A stretch of DNA of 64,000 bases, from assembly GCA_041397845.1 (NCBI GenBank), contig JAWKVW010000007.1, positions 90,594-154,593 on the forward strand, given 5' to 3'. The notes under the pieces were generated by a model that had not been told where the DNA came from, did no database searches, and worked only from the letters and a program-made list of their open reading frames with translations. Shown one piece after another: positions 1-9,421 of this stretch. The position numbers and the translations under genes are program-made. Every line of letters starts with the position of its first letter. The first letter of the stretch is position 1. This stretch comes from JAKPQE01 sp041397845 (lineage in GTDB: Bacteria > Pseudomonadota > Alphaproteobacteria > Rhizobiales > JAKPQE01).

Positions 1-237
1 CGCGACCCCAAGACGACACTGCAGGAATGGGCGCACGGCCGCGGCGTCGATGCGCCTGTCTATCGGCTGGCGGGACGCAGCGGCCCCGACCATGCGCCGG
101 TCTTCGTCGTCGAGGCGGAAGTCTCGGGCCTTGCGCCGGAGAGCGGGTCGGGAACATCGAAGCGCAATGCCGAACAGGCTGCGGCGCGTGCCTTCCTCGT
201 TCGCGAGGGTGTCTGGTCGGAGGATCATCGTGGTTGA
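1..237 (+). CDS. rnc: Ribonuclease III, 3' end (partial)
   Basis: Only the last 78 codons are inside the window. They encode the double-stranded-RNA-binding domain of RNase III: the conserved DPKTTLQEW start of the domain, a beta-strand region ending in VFVVEAEVSG, and the basic SKRNAEQAAA helix that contacts the RNA minor groove. RNase III cleaves structured rRNA precursors and other duplex RNA in the cytoplasm; its catalytic domain lies upstream of the window. The gene ends in TGA at 235-237, overlapping the start of era, which indicates translational coupling and matches the lepB-rnc-era order usual in Hyphomicrobiales. Confidence 0.95.
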   Translation, partial: RDPKTTLQEWAHGRGVDAPVYRLAGRSGPDHAPVFVVEAEVSGLAPESGSGTSKRNAEQAAARAFLVREGVWSEDHRG

Positions 238-1159
238 GGAAATGGACGGGATCGACGGCGCGGCGCCGACTTCCTGCGGCTTTGTCGCGCTCATCGGCGC
301 GCCGAATGCCGGCAAGTCGACGCTGATGAACACGCTCGTCGGCGCCAAGGTGTCGATCGTCACGCACAAGGTGCAGACCACCCGCGCCATCATCCGCGGC
401 ATCGCCATTGCCGGCGAGAGCCAGATCGTCTTCATCGATACGCCCGGCATCTTCCAGCCGCGGCGGCGGCTTGACGTCGCCATGGTCGACACCGCCTGGG
501 GCGGGGCGCGCGACGCCGACCTCGTCGCCGTGCTCATCGACGTGCGGGCCGGGCTCGAGGACGAGGCGGTCGCCATTCTCGACGGGCTCGCCAATGTCCG
601 CCAGCCGAAGATCCTCGTTCTCAACAAGGTCGACCTCGTGCGCCGCGACAAGCTGCTGGCGATCGCCGCCGAGGCCAATGCCCGGGCGAAGTTCGAGGCG
701 ACCTTCATGATCTCGGCGCTGAACGGCGACGGCACGGCGGACCTGCTCGGCTGGCTCGGCAAGCACGTGCCCGAGGGGCCGTGGCATTTTCCCGAGGACC
801 AGATCTCCGACCTGCCGATGCGCAGCCTCGCCGCCGAGATCACGCGCGAGAAGCTGTTCCTGCGCCTGCACGAGGAACTGCCCTACTCCTCGCATGTCGA
901 GACGGAACAGTGGAAAGAGCTGCCGGACGGCTCGGTGCGGATCGAGCAGACGATTTTCGTCGAGCGCGACAGCCAGAAAAAGATCGTCCTCGGCAAGGGC
1001 GGGCGCACCATCAAGGACATCTCGATGGCGGCGCGCGCGGAGCTCGCCGACATTCTCGAGCAGAAAGTGCACCTGTTCCTGTTCGTGAAGGTGCGGGAGA
1101 ACTGGGCCGACGACCCGGAGCGCTATCGCGAGATGGGGCTGGAGTTTCCCCGCCGCTGA
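230..1159 (+). CDS. era: GTPase Era
   Basis: Ras-like GTPase that binds 16S rRNA during 30S subunit assembly. Motifs run in the expected order: G1 GAPNAGKS, a switch-I threonine, G3 DTPGI and G4 NKVD in the first half, and a C-terminal KH domain with VLGKGGRTIK that binds the 3' end of 16S rRNA. The start is chosen as GTG 230 because GGAGG lies a few bases upstream at about 219-223 and it overlaps the rnc stop. The ATG at 242 has a Shine-Dalgarno-like GAGGA too close to it, but remains an alternative. Length is about 305-309 residues, normal for Era. Next come palindromic repeats. Confidence 0.95.
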   Translation: MVEEMDGIDGAAPTSCGFVALIGAPNAGKSTLMNTLVGAKVSIVTHKVQTTRAIIRGIAIAGESQIVFIDTPGIFQPRRRLDVAMVDTAWGGARDADLVAVLIDVRAGLEDEAVAILDGLANVRQPKILVLNKVDLVRRDKLLAIAAEANARAKFEATFMISALNGDGTADLLGWLGKHVPEGPWHFPEDQISDLPMRSLAAEITREKLFLRLHEELPYSSHVETEQWKELPDGSVRIEQTIFVERDSQKKIVLGKGGRTIKDISMAARAELADILEQKVHLFLFVKVRENWADDPERYREMGLEFPRR

Positions 1160-1245
1160 GGGCCGCTTGCGGCCCTCATTGCCTTCCACGACGGGCCGCT
1201 TGCGGCCCTCATTGCCTTCCACAACGGGCCGCTTGCGGCCCTCAT
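1157..1245. repeat. Three tandem 33-bp palindromic units after era
   Basis: Each unit contains a perfect inverted repeat GAGGGCCGC-TT-GCGGCCCTC (the second and third units lack the first bases), and the spacer reads about the same in units one and two. The starts are 33 bp apart (about 1160, 1193, 1226). The first palindrome contains the era stop codon. Any single unit could fold as a terminator-like hairpin in either direction, although there is no long T-run after it. Confidence 0.8.
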
Positions 1246-1283
1246 TTCCTGCTGCAACAGCCTGATGCGCCTGCTCCTGGCGC

Positions 1284-1769
1284 CTACTGCTCGCGCTCGG
1301 GCACCGGGGCGGCACCGCACGCGGCGCGCATCGCCTTGAACGCCTCGGCCGAGCCGGCGAGCGGAACCTGGATGGTCTGCTCGTCGAGCGTCACGGTTGC
1401 CGTCTTGCCAAGCTTCAGCGCGGCGATGAGGCCATCGTCGATGGTGATGTCGGTGGCGCCGAGCAGGCCGGCGGCCGGGTCGCGATAGCGATAGCCGCGG
1501 CGCACGTCGACGAGGCCATCGATGCTGAAGATGAGGTCGACCTTCTGGCCCTCGCCGCCGCCGGAAAGCGGCAGACCGACGGTCAGGCGGACCTGCTTGT
1601 CGGACGAGCGGCAGGAGAACTGCAGCGCCGGGGCCGTGCAGCCGGCACAGGCCGGGGCCGCAGCGAAAGAGCCATCGCCGCCAGGACCGCCCTGCCAGCC
1701 GCCGCCCTGGGCGAGCGCGATGCCCGGCGCCGTGATGAAAATGGATAGGGCGAGCAACTTGCGAAACAT
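1284..1769 (-). CDS. Secreted hypothetical protein, 161 aa
   Basis: The start at 1769 follows a GGGAGG ribosome site. The protein begins with a signal peptide (MFRKLLALSIF... cleaved near ALA-QGGG) followed by a Gly-rich linker and a CAGC-type cysteine pair. The mature part has alternating hydrophobic stretches that suggest a small beta-rich periplasmic domain, and it contains cysteines that could form disulfides (CAGC, a third at FSCRSS and one near the C-terminus). It resembles the 'invasion-associated locus B'-style small periplasmic proteins in size only. I do not recognise the family. It is transcribed toward era and ends in the palindromic repeat zone. Confidence 0.7.
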   Translation of the reverse strand: MFRKLLALSIFITAPGIALAQGGGWQGGPGGDGSFAAAPACAGCTAPALQFSCRSSDKQVRLTVGLPLSGGGEGQKVDLIFSIDGLVDVRRGYRYRDPAAGLLGATDITIDDGLIAALKLGKTATVTLDEQTIQVPLAGSAEAFKAMRAACGAAPVPEREQ

Positions 1770-1953
1770 TCCGATAGGCCTCCCGCTTCAGGTCCCCGAG
1801 CCGCGCGGCGGGTAACCGCCCGTCGCCGCGCTTGTGGCAGGCATCGATGCTTGCCTTGCACCGCCGCCCGGCGCAACCGCTATTGCGCGGAAACGGCAAA
1901 AAAGCGGCAAGCGCGCCGCCCTTGCCGGCAAAGGGGAGCAAACCGACAAAAAA

Positions 1954-1976
1954 GGGAAGCGGACGAACCGCTTCCC
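1954..1976 (-). terminator. Rho-independent terminator of the peroxidase gene
   Basis: A 9-bp perfect stem (GGGAAGCGG / CCGCTTCCC) with a 5-nt loop is followed, on the minus strand, by a run of six T residues. It lies about 25 bp after the stop codon of the minus-strand cytochrome c peroxidase gene. Confidence 0.8.
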
Positions 1977-2001
1977 CAGTTTCGAGTGACTGTGTGAGGG
2001 A

Positions 2002-3044
2002 TTATTTGGTCATGGCAACCGGCAGCGGCGTCGTATCGCTCGACACCGGCAGGATCGGATATTCGACGCGCGGCTGCTCGCCGGTCAGCGTCTCGAGGAA
2101 GGCGGTGATGGCGTCGACCTCGGCGTCGTTCAGTTTTTCGCCGAGCTGGCTTTCACCCATGATGGCGACGGCCTGACGCAGGCTCCAGACCTTGCCGGAA
2201 TGGAAGTACGGGGCGGTCAGCGCGATGTTGCGCAGCGGGCCGGCGCGGAAGACATATTCCTCATCGGCGGTCTTGGTGACGGCGAAGCGGCCCTTGTCGC
2301 CGGCCGGCAGGATCTCGCTGCCCGGCTTCTCGACGACGCCGAACGGATAGTAACCGTTGCCGCCGAGATTGACGCCGTTGTGGCAGGAGGCGCAGCCCTT
2401 GTCGATGAAGAGCCCGAGGCCCTCCTTCTCCTTTTCGGTCAGCACCGCCTGATTGCCCTCGAGGAACTGGTCGAAGCGCGAGGCGGGCGTGATCAGCGTC
2501 GCCTCGAACGACTCGATCGCCTTGGCCATGTTGTCGAAGGTGACCGGCGCCGCCTCGCCCGGGAAGGCCGCCTCGAACTCGGCGACATAGGCCGGCATGC
2601 TCTTCAGCGTCGCCTCGACCACTTCAGGCGTGTTGCTCATCTCGACGCCGGCCTGCACCGGGCCCTTGGCCTGTGCCTTCAGATCCTCGGCGCGGCCATC
2701 CCAGAACTGGGCGACGTTGAAGACGGCATTGAGAACCGTCGGCGCATTGCGCGGGCCCTTGGCCCAGCCGTGACCGATCGAGGTCTCGAGGTTGTCGTCA
2801 CCACCCATGCCGAGATTGTGGCAGGTGTTGCAGGAAATAAGCTGGCTGGAGGAGAGGCGCGGATCGAAGAAAAGCTTCTTGCCGAGCTCGACCTTCTCGC
2901 GCGTCACGGCGTTGTCCTTCAGGGCGGGCAACACGGCGGGAACGGCCTCGAAATTTTCCTTGGCCTTGGCGAGGAGGAATCATCGGCGTGCGCCGACGTC
3001 GCCGCGAATGCGAGGACGGCGGCCATTGCTATGAAGCGCGACAT
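2002..3044 (-). pseudogene. Di-haem cytochrome c peroxidase (CcpA/MauG family), frameshifted near N-terminus
   Basis: The family reduces hydrogen peroxide in the periplasm with electrons from cytochrome c, or oxidises protein partners. Two haem-binding motifs are present, CNTCH in the N-terminal half and CASCH in the middle, plus the C-terminal SLRQAVAIM segment that carries the usual distal ligand region. The signal peptide (MSRFIAMAAVLAFAATSAHA) starts at 3044 but lies in another frame from the body. The frames can be joined by one base change within the TCCTCCTC tract around 2970-2980, after which the protein reads ...LAKAKENFEAVPAVLPALK. The rest is intact to the stop. A sequencing error is as likely as a real mutation. 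Confidence 0.85.
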
Positions 3045-3288
3045 GAAATCACCCTTTGGTTTGGGAGCTGCTATGACGCGATCTTGAAATGGAATTAGAA
3101 TGCCTCTCAATGTGGCGGAATGTAGCATGATTTTCCCAACAAGAGCAAAAGGATATATAGAATTATCAATATGATTCCAGTTTTACCCTGATGATCATGC
3201 GATCCGATTTGCCCCGGCATTGCCGGCAATTGCACCGGGATGCGGAAGCGGCCTTTGCCAGCCGCGGCAAAGGCGCGATAAATCATCG

Positions 3289-4117
3289 ATGCAGTGGAGC
3301 GATGAGGCCATCATTCTGGGCGCCCGCCGTCATGGCGAGGGCAGCGTCATTCTCGAGGTGATGACGGCCGGCCATGGCCGTCATCTCGGCCTCGTGCGCG
3401 GCGGGCGATCGCGGCGGATGCAGGCGGCCCTGCAGCCCGGCAACGCGGTCGATCTCGTCTGGCGGGCCCGGCTCGACGAGCACCTTGGCAATTTCACCGT
3501 CGAGCCGACCGACCTCAGGGCAGCGCGGCTGATGGAAACGCCGGTCGCCACCTATGGCGTGCTGCTGCTGGCGGCGCATCTCAGGCTGCTGCCGGAGCGT
3601 GACCCGCATCCCGAGCTCTACGCGGCGCTGCGGATCATCCTCGACGAGTTGCACGAGCCGCTGCATGCGGGCGCCCTCGTCGTTCGCTTTGAAATGGCGC
3701 TGCTCGATGAGCTCGGCTTCGGCCTCGACCTTTCGGAGTGCGCCGCGACCGGCACGGCGGAAGACCTCGTCTGGGTGTCGCCGCGCTCCGGCCGGGCCGT
3801 CAGCCGGGCGGCGGGCGAGCCCTATGCGGCCAAGCTGCTTCCCCTGCCCGGCTTTCTCGCCGGCGGCGCGGCAGCTTCCGGAGGCGGCATTCCGGCCATG
3901 ATCGACGAGGCTGCCACCGAAAGAGGTCTTGCGCCGCGCAGGTATCGAGGCCGGCGACATCCACGACGGATTCCGCCTGACGGAGTTCTTCCTCACCCGC
4001 CATGTCCTGGAGCCGCGCGGCATCGCCATTCCCGAGGCGCGGGCGGGCTTCCTGAAGGCACTGGCACGAGCGCTTGCAAAGGAACGCAACCTATTCAATT
4101 ATCCCTTAGAGGGTTGA
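3289..4117 (+). pseudogene. recO: DNA repair protein RecO, one frameshift
   Basis: RecO anneals SSB-coated single strands and, with RecR, loads RecA in gap repair. The start MQWSDEAIILGARRHGE and the OB-fold part are intact to about 3919, followed by the helical domain. The C-terminal part (GIEAGDIHDGFRLTEFFL... to NYPLEG) continues in another frame. Deleting one A in the GAAAGAGG tract at 3920-3925 restores ATEEVLRRAGIEAG and gives about 275 residues, a little long but usual for rhizobial RecO. It follows era as in related genomes. Because recO is widely conserved, an A-tract sequencing error is a good explanation. Confidence 0.85.
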
Positions 4118-4452
4118 GCCAGCAGGTATTTGCATTGATGCCAACAGACACTAGAAAAATTGAGAAAATAGAAAACTTGAAATCCATATTCTCTATACAT
4201 GACAGAGAAACAGTAATTTGCATTTCTTTGAGAAATATCATGGGGTTTTCCCGCATATTTTTAATGAAGAAATAGAATCAAAATCTTCCGAGTGGAATCT
4301 AATTCTTCTTTCAATATTTAGAATTATTTCTACAACGTTTTCTGCATGCACATCACCAGGCAAGGAGCCGAGAGATCTGCGGAAGAAGCCATTTTTTTCT
4401 CTTCAAGCCTCCGGCGATCTTTCGAGCACCATGCCTATCGATCCAGATTCTA
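4118..4452. other. AT-rich stretch without a recognisable gene
   Basis: Base composition drops sharply after recO, with many A/T runs. Short open frames exist on both strands but none shows family similarity or a convincing ribosome site. It may hold the eroded 5' part of the degenerate gene that follows. Confidence 0.5.
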
Positions 4453-5774
4453 GTGGATTTCATGAATGCCGCAATGAATGCCGCTAGGGCAGCAGCTTCA
4501 TACGATGCGTCTGAACACGCCCTGAGCTCCATAAAACGAACCATGAGCGCCCTTCGTGGAAAGCCACTAGCACAATCTGTATGGAATGAAATACAGAAAG
4601 ATATACAAAATCTATCTAATCCAAATTTTTCAAAAACCTACGCACGACCAGGCTTTGGTCTAGCTATAACGCAACATTGCCAATGAAATTCCTCGAAATA
4701 CGGTCAAAACTAATTAACCAACACGAAGATTGGGAAGTGTGGATAGACTGGTATGAGGCGCGCCTGTCGGGTAACCCAATCGAACAAAAACTTGAAATTG
4801 CCCGGGCGACGATCGACGGGGACATTTGGGATCGAGGACCATTTTGTCAACGCGCATATCAAGACGCTGATTGCCAACTTTGCGAAAGACTGGCACGACC
4901 GTGAGAATACAGACACTGAACCAGCTGCCCAGCGCCCTGCCAGCTACTCATTCTCGGCGAGAGCGGCCGCATCGAGCGCCGCGGCGCGAGGTGCCGTCAA
5001 ATCTTGATCTCGCCGGAGCATTCCACAAAGAGGCTGTCGCCAAGGCGCTACAGATTCGCTGCGCATCGGCAGTCGAATGCGCCGTTGCGTCGAGGCGACC
5101 ATCGTCCGCCTTCTCGAAGCGCTTGGCGCCGCGCCGGACGATATCGTGCCGGGCATCATCGTCAGCCGGCTGCGCTCACCGAGGGGACCTGAAGGCCTAT
5201 GATACGCCGGAAGGCCAGGCCGAATTGTTCCCCAGTGCCATCGCCGAGATGTTCGACCTGCAGATGACGGTCGACGATCTCGTGGCGCTCTTTTTCCCTC
5301 TGTCCGCGACCTTCAGGCGCGTAGGCTGGTTCTCGACATCCAGGCGGCAGATGTGCCGACTGTCGATGCGCTTCTTGCCGAAATCGCCGACGCCGCAGCG
5401 GCATCGGATCTCGTCGCCGCATCGACCGTGCTGGCCTTGACCGATGTCGATCCTGAAGTTGCCCGGCTTTCAGAAGTCATCACCTTTGTCAGCAATGAAG
5501 ACGTCCGCGTCGCGGCGTTGCGCCCGCGCCGACATCGTCGCCGGCAAGGTGCTGGTCTCCCGCAACTTCCTCGGCGCTGTCGTGAAGCTTGGCAAGACTG
5601 TCGGCGATGGCGCCCGCTGGACAGGCAAGCAGGCCGGAAATCGCGGTGAGCAGCCTGAAAGGGCAGAAGGCGATTCCCCGCGGCGTTGAGAAGGTGTTGA
5701 AAAGGCGTCGAGGGGTCGTTTCCGCGCCATCAAAGGCGGGTTTGTGGCACTTGCCGGCGCTTAGCGGCCGTTGA
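4453..5774 (+). pseudogene. Degenerate rhizobial hypothetical protein (WxxWxxWYExRL family), several frameshifts
   Basis: Pieces in all three plus frames join in a sensible order: an Ala-rich AARAAASYDAS segment, WNEIQKDIQNL, then DWEVWIDWYEARLSG...IARATI, DHFVNAHIKTLIANF, DLAGAFHKEAVAKA, DLKAYDTPEGQAELFPSAIAEMF, ALLAEIADAAAASD and finally FLGAVVKLGKTVGDGARWTGKQAGN. The W-x-x-W-x-x-WYEARL block followed by a 'VNAHIK' helix is a pattern I know from uncharacterised Hyphomicrobiales proteins of about 400-600 residues. At least four indels interrupt it here. The first third is AT-rich compared with flanking genes. Function is unknown. Confidence 0.55.
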
Positions 5775-6085
5775 CGGCACTCGGCGCCCTTGTCATGACC
5801 TTTAGCCCTTCCGCGCCCGCATCGAGAGCCAGCGGGAGGAGATTGAATCTTCGTTGACCTCGGTGACCGCAAGCTCCGACCAGGATGATGGGGCGGATAA
5901 CGACGCTTCCCGGAGGTCGGCTGCCTTTTGCGTCACCTGAAATATTCCAGATAACAAACCTTCAATATATTTCAAAATACCGAATATTCATGAAACTACA
6001 TAAAACTTGATTTGTATAAGTTGTTTTTAGGATTTCCGCCCTCATATGTTACACATAAAGACATCTCCATTGCTGGAGAATAAAA
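5775..6085. other. Intergenic region, promoter side of the hemerythrin gene
   Basis: No gene is seen. The second half (about 5940-6060) is strongly AT-rich and probably carries the promoter of the hemerythrin gene; GGAGA at 6075-6079 serves as its ribosome site. I cannot assign exact -35/-10 boxes. Confidence 0.5.
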
Positions 6086-6522
6086 ATGAAAAGAACGCTA
6101 TGGAAACGCGAATACGAAATCGGCAACGAGAAAATCGACCGGGAGCATATGCGTCTCGTCATGCTCTGCCGTTCCGTGCATGACGCGATCATGGTCCACA
6201 AGGACGAGGTGATCATGGGTCAGGTGCTGACGGCCCTGCAACTCTATGCCGAAGAGCATTTTCGCGATGAGGAACAGGAGCTCGAGGCGCTGCAAAGCCC
6301 CCTCGCCCGCGCATGAAGACCGCCCATGCGCGGCTGGAGGCACAGCTCCGGCTGATCGTCGAGGGCTTCGGCAAGCAGAGCCACCGGCAGACGCTGGAAG
6401 ACCTGCTCGTCTGGCTCGACACCGAGATGCTGCCGCATTTCACCGGCATGGATGTCACCGCGTTCCTGGCGACGCCGGAGGGGCGCAAGTCGCACCTGAA
6501 GCGCCTCTATTCGGTGGCTTGA
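6086..6522 (+). pseudogene. Bacteriohemerythrin, frameshifted in the middle
   Basis: Four-helix-bundle protein that binds O2 at a non-haem di-iron site. The first frame gives WKREYEIGNEKIDREH, then VHDAI and EEHFRDEE, supplying the first three His positions and the HxxxE pair. It meets a stop at 6314. The second frame supplies the KTAH and LPHFTGMD parts, the latter being the HxxxxD ligand motif. The break lies between 6305 and 6316, where the HxxxH motif should be. Joined, the protein is about 145 residues, normal for the family. GGAGA sits just upstream of ATG 6086. One small indel explains the break. Confidence 0.75.
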
Positions 6523-6571
6523 GCCGCCTTTCCCCTTGCCTCGACCGGCGTTCGCCGGTACCCCGATTCCC

Positions 6572-8818
6572 ATGGGGAAAAAGCCGATTCTGCCGCCCGG
6601 CGGCGACGTCGAGAATGTCAGCCTGCGCGATGCGCTCGAGGAGCGCTATCTTGCCTATGCGCTCTCGACGATCATGCACCGGGCGCTGCCGGACGTTCGC
6701 GACGGCCTGAAGCCGGTGCATCGCCGGCTGCTCATGCTGATGCGGCTGCTGAAGCTCGATCCCGGTTCAGGTTTCAAGAAATGCGCCCGCGTCGTCGGCG
6801 ACGTCATCGGCAAGTTTCATCCGCATGGCGACCAGGCGGTCTATGACGCACTGGTGCGCCTCGCCCAGACCTTCGCGCAGCGCTATACACTCGTCGACGG
6901 ACAGGGGAATTTCGGCAATATCGACGGCGATAACGCTGCGGCGATGCGATACACCGAGGCGCGGCTGACCGAGGTCGCCGGCCTGCTGCTCGAGGGCATC
7001 GACGAGGACGCCGTCGACTTCCGCGCCACCTATGACGGCGAGGAGGAAGAGCCGGTCGTGCTGCCGGCAAATTTCCCGAACCTGCTGGCCAACGGCTCCT
7101 CGGGCATTGCCGTCGGCATGGCGACGTCGATCCCGCCGCACAATGTCGCCGAGCTGTGCGACGTGGCGCTGAAGCTCATCGATGCGCCGGAGACGCCGGT
7201 CGAGGAACTCGTCAAGATCGTGCCCGGCCCGGATTTCCCGACCGGCGGCCTGCTCGTCGACGATCGCGCGCAGATCATCGAGGCCTATCGCACCGGCCGG
7301 GGCGCCTTCCGTCTCCGGGCGCGCTGGCACACCGAGGAGCTCGGGCGCGGCACCTTTGCGGTGATCGTCACGGAAGTTCCCTATCAGGTGCAGAAGTCGC
7401 GCCTCATCGAGAAGATCGCCGAGCTATTGACGGCGCGAAAGCTGCCGCTGCTGGCCGACGTGCGGGACGAGTCGACCGAGGACGTGCGCATCGTCCTTGA
7501 GCCGAAGAGCCGGACGGTCGACCCGACGCTGCTGATGGAATCGCTGTTCAAGCTGACCGAGCTGGAAAGCCGCGTCTCGCTCAACATGAACGTGCTGTCG
7601 CGCGGCGTCGTGCCGAAGGTGATGAGCCTTGCCGAAGTCATGCTTGAATGGCTCGGCCACCGGCGCGAGGTGCTGCTGCGGCGCTCGCGCTTCCGGCTCG
7701 GCAAGATCGTGCACCGGCTGGAGATCCTCGAGGGCTATCTCGTCGCCTATCTCAATCTCGACGAGGTGATCCGCATCATCCGCGAGGAGGACGAGCCGAA
7801 GGCCGAATTGATGCGGACCTTCTCGCTGACCGACGTGCAGGCCGAGGCTATTCTCAACATGCGCCTGCGCTCGCTGCGCAAGCTCGAGGAAATGGAAATC
7901 CGCCGCGAGCACGCCGAGCTGACGGCGGAAAAGGAAGAGATCGAGTCACTGCTCGCCTCGGACGAGAAGCAGTGGAAGGTCGTTGCCTGGCAGATCGGCG
8001 AGGTGAAGAAGACGTTCGGGCCGAAGACCGAGATCGGCCGCCGGCGGACGGGCTTCGTCTCCGCCCCGGATCATGGTCAGGAAGACATCCAGCAGGCGAT
8101 GATCGAGAAGGAGCCGGTGACCGTCGTCATCTCCGAGAAGGGCTGGATTCGCGCCCTCAAGGGGCACCTCACCGACCTGTCGACGCTGACCTTCAAGACC
8201 GACGACCGGCTCAAGATCGCGCTGCATGCCGACACGCACGACAAGCTGCTGGTCTATTCGACGGGCGGCAAGTTCTACACCCTTGCGCCGGACAAGCTGC
8301 CGGGCGGGCGCGGCCATGGCGAGCCGGTGCGGCTGATGATCGACATCGAGGAAGGGCACGACATCGTCGACATCTTCGTCCACGATCCGGCGCGCAAGCG
8401 GCTGCTCGTCTCGACCGAGGGGCGCGGCTTCATCGTTCCCGAGGCCGACGTCATCGCCAATACCCGCAAGGGCAAGCAGGTGTTCAACGTTTCCGGCAAG
8501 GAAGAAGCGCGACTGGCTGTTCCGGTCGAGGGCGACACGGTCGCAATCATCGGCGAGAACCGCCGCCTGCTCGTCTTCCCGCTGGCGCAAGTGCCGGAAA
8601 TGGCGCGCGGGCGCGGCGTGCGGCTGCAGCGCTACAAGGACGGCGGCGTCGCCGACGCGCGCATCTTCCCGCTCGCCGAAGGGCTGACCTGGACCGACAG
8701 CTCGGGCCGCAGCTTCACGCGCAGCGAGGCCGACCTGAAGGAATGGATCGGCGACCGCTCCGGCGCCGGGCGCATGCCGCCGAGCGGCTTTCCGCGTTCG
8801 AACAAGTTCAGCGGCTGA
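6572..8818 (+). CDS. parC: DNA topoisomerase IV subunit A
   Basis: ParC cuts and passes DNA to decatenate daughter chromosomes, working with ParE. The 748-residue product has the winged-helix/tower domain with the catalytic tyrosine in AAMRYTEAR, the VGDVIGKFHPHGD motif of the quinolone-interacting region, and C-terminal beta-pinwheel repeats (e.g. STGGKFYTL, RRLLVFPL). The position of the usual quinolone-resistance serine after HPHGD is glutamine here, which to my knowledge is common in alphaproteobacterial ParC. Start ATG 6572 (MGKKPILPPGGD) is preferred over an upstream TTG because the extra residues look like non-coding sequence. It is convergent with smpB. Confidence 0.95.
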   Translation: MGKKPILPPGGDVENVSLRDALEERYLAYALSTIMHRALPDVRDGLKPVHRRLLMLMRLLKLDPGSGFKKCARVVGDVIGKFHPHGDQAVYDALVRLAQTFAQRYTLVDGQGNFGNIDGDNAAAMRYTEARLTEVAGLLLEGIDEDAVDFRATYDGEEEEPVVLPANFPNLLANGSSGIAVGMATSIPPHNVAELCDVALKLIDAPETPVEELVKIVPGPDFPTGGLLVDDRAQIIEAYRTGRGAFRLRARWHTEELGRGTFAVIVTEVPYQVQKSRLIEKIAELLTARKLPLLADVRDESTEDVRIVLEPKSRTVDPTLLMESLFKLTELESRVSLNMNVLSRGVVPKVMSLAEVMLEWLGHRREVLLRRSRFRLGKIVHRLEILEGYLVAYLNLDEVIRIIREEDEPKAELMRTFSLTDVQAEAILNMRLRSLRKLEEMEIRREHAELTAEKEEIESLLASDEKQWKVVAWQIGEVKKTFGPKTEIGRRRTGFVSAPDHGQEDIQQAMIEKEPVTVVISEKGWIRALKGHLTDLSTLTFKTDDRLKIALHADTHDKLLVYSTGGKFYTLAPDKLPGGRGHGEPVRLMIDIEEGHDIVDIFVHDPARKRLLVSTEGRGFIVPEADVIANTRKGKQVFNVSGKEEARLAVPVEGDTVAIIGENRRLLVFPLAQVPEMARGRGVRLQRYKDGGVADARIFPLAEGLTWTDSSGRSFTRSEADLKEWIGDRSGAGRMPPSGFPRSNKFSG

Positions 8819-8882
8819 TTTTCAAAGCAGATTCAACGGCATGACAGCAACCTGGCTGGCTCCGGCGCGACGGGTCGTGGCC

Positions 8883-9359
8883 TCAGCCGCGATCGCGCAG
8901 CAGCCTTGCCTTCTGGCGATCCCAGTCGCGCTGGCGTTCGGTCTCGCGCTTGTCGTGGACCTTCTTGCCGCGGGCGATGCCGATGAGGATCTTCGCCCGG
9001 CCCTTGTCGTTGAAATAGACCTTGAGCGGCACGATGGTCATGCCCTCTTTCTGCACGGCGTCGGCGAGCTTGCCGATCTCGCGCTTGTGCAGCAGCAGCT
9101 TTCGCGGCCGGCGGGTCTCGTGATTGAAGCGGTTGGCCTGCAGGTATTCCGGGATATAGGCGTTGTAGAGCCAGAGCTCGCCGCTCTTTTCGGCGGCATA
9201 GGCATCGGTGATGTTGGCGCGGCCGCCGCGCAGGGACTTCACCTCGGTGCCGCCAAGCACGATGCCTGCCTCGAAGGTGTCGCCGATTTCATACTGGAAC
9301 CGCGCCTTGCGGTTCTCGGCGGCAAGGCGGCCACTCGACTGAGGCTTCGATGCGGCCAT
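8883..9359 (-). CDS. smpB: SsrA-binding protein SmpB
   Basis: SmpB binds tmRNA and directs it to stalled ribosomes for trans-translation. The 158-residue protein contains the family blocks NRKARFQYEIGDTFEAGIVL, GTEVKSLR, the beta-barrel GELWLYNAYI region, and the basic C-terminal tail KVHDKRETERQRDWDRQ that enters the empty mRNA channel. It lies 62 bp downstream of dapA on the same strand with a hairpin (about 9383-9411) between them, so it may be co-transcribed or separately started. Confidence 0.95.
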   Translation of the reverse strand: MAASKPQSSGRLAAENRKARFQYEIGDTFEAGIVLGGTEVKSLRGGRANITDAYAAEKSGELWLYNAYIPEYLQANRFNHETRRPRKLLLHKREIGKLADAVQKEGMTIVPLKVYFNDKGRAKILIGIARGKKVHDKRETERQRDWDRQKARLLRDRG

Positions 9360-9421
9360 TGTCTTCGATCATCCCCGGGAGGCGTGCCGGAGGCCGCGCC
9401 TGCGGCCCCCGGCGATCGCGT

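Noticed and set aside
3046..3200. Irr/Fur-type iron box before the peroxidase gene
   Set aside because: Only a half-site-like TTAGAA is visible; not enough to claim an operator.
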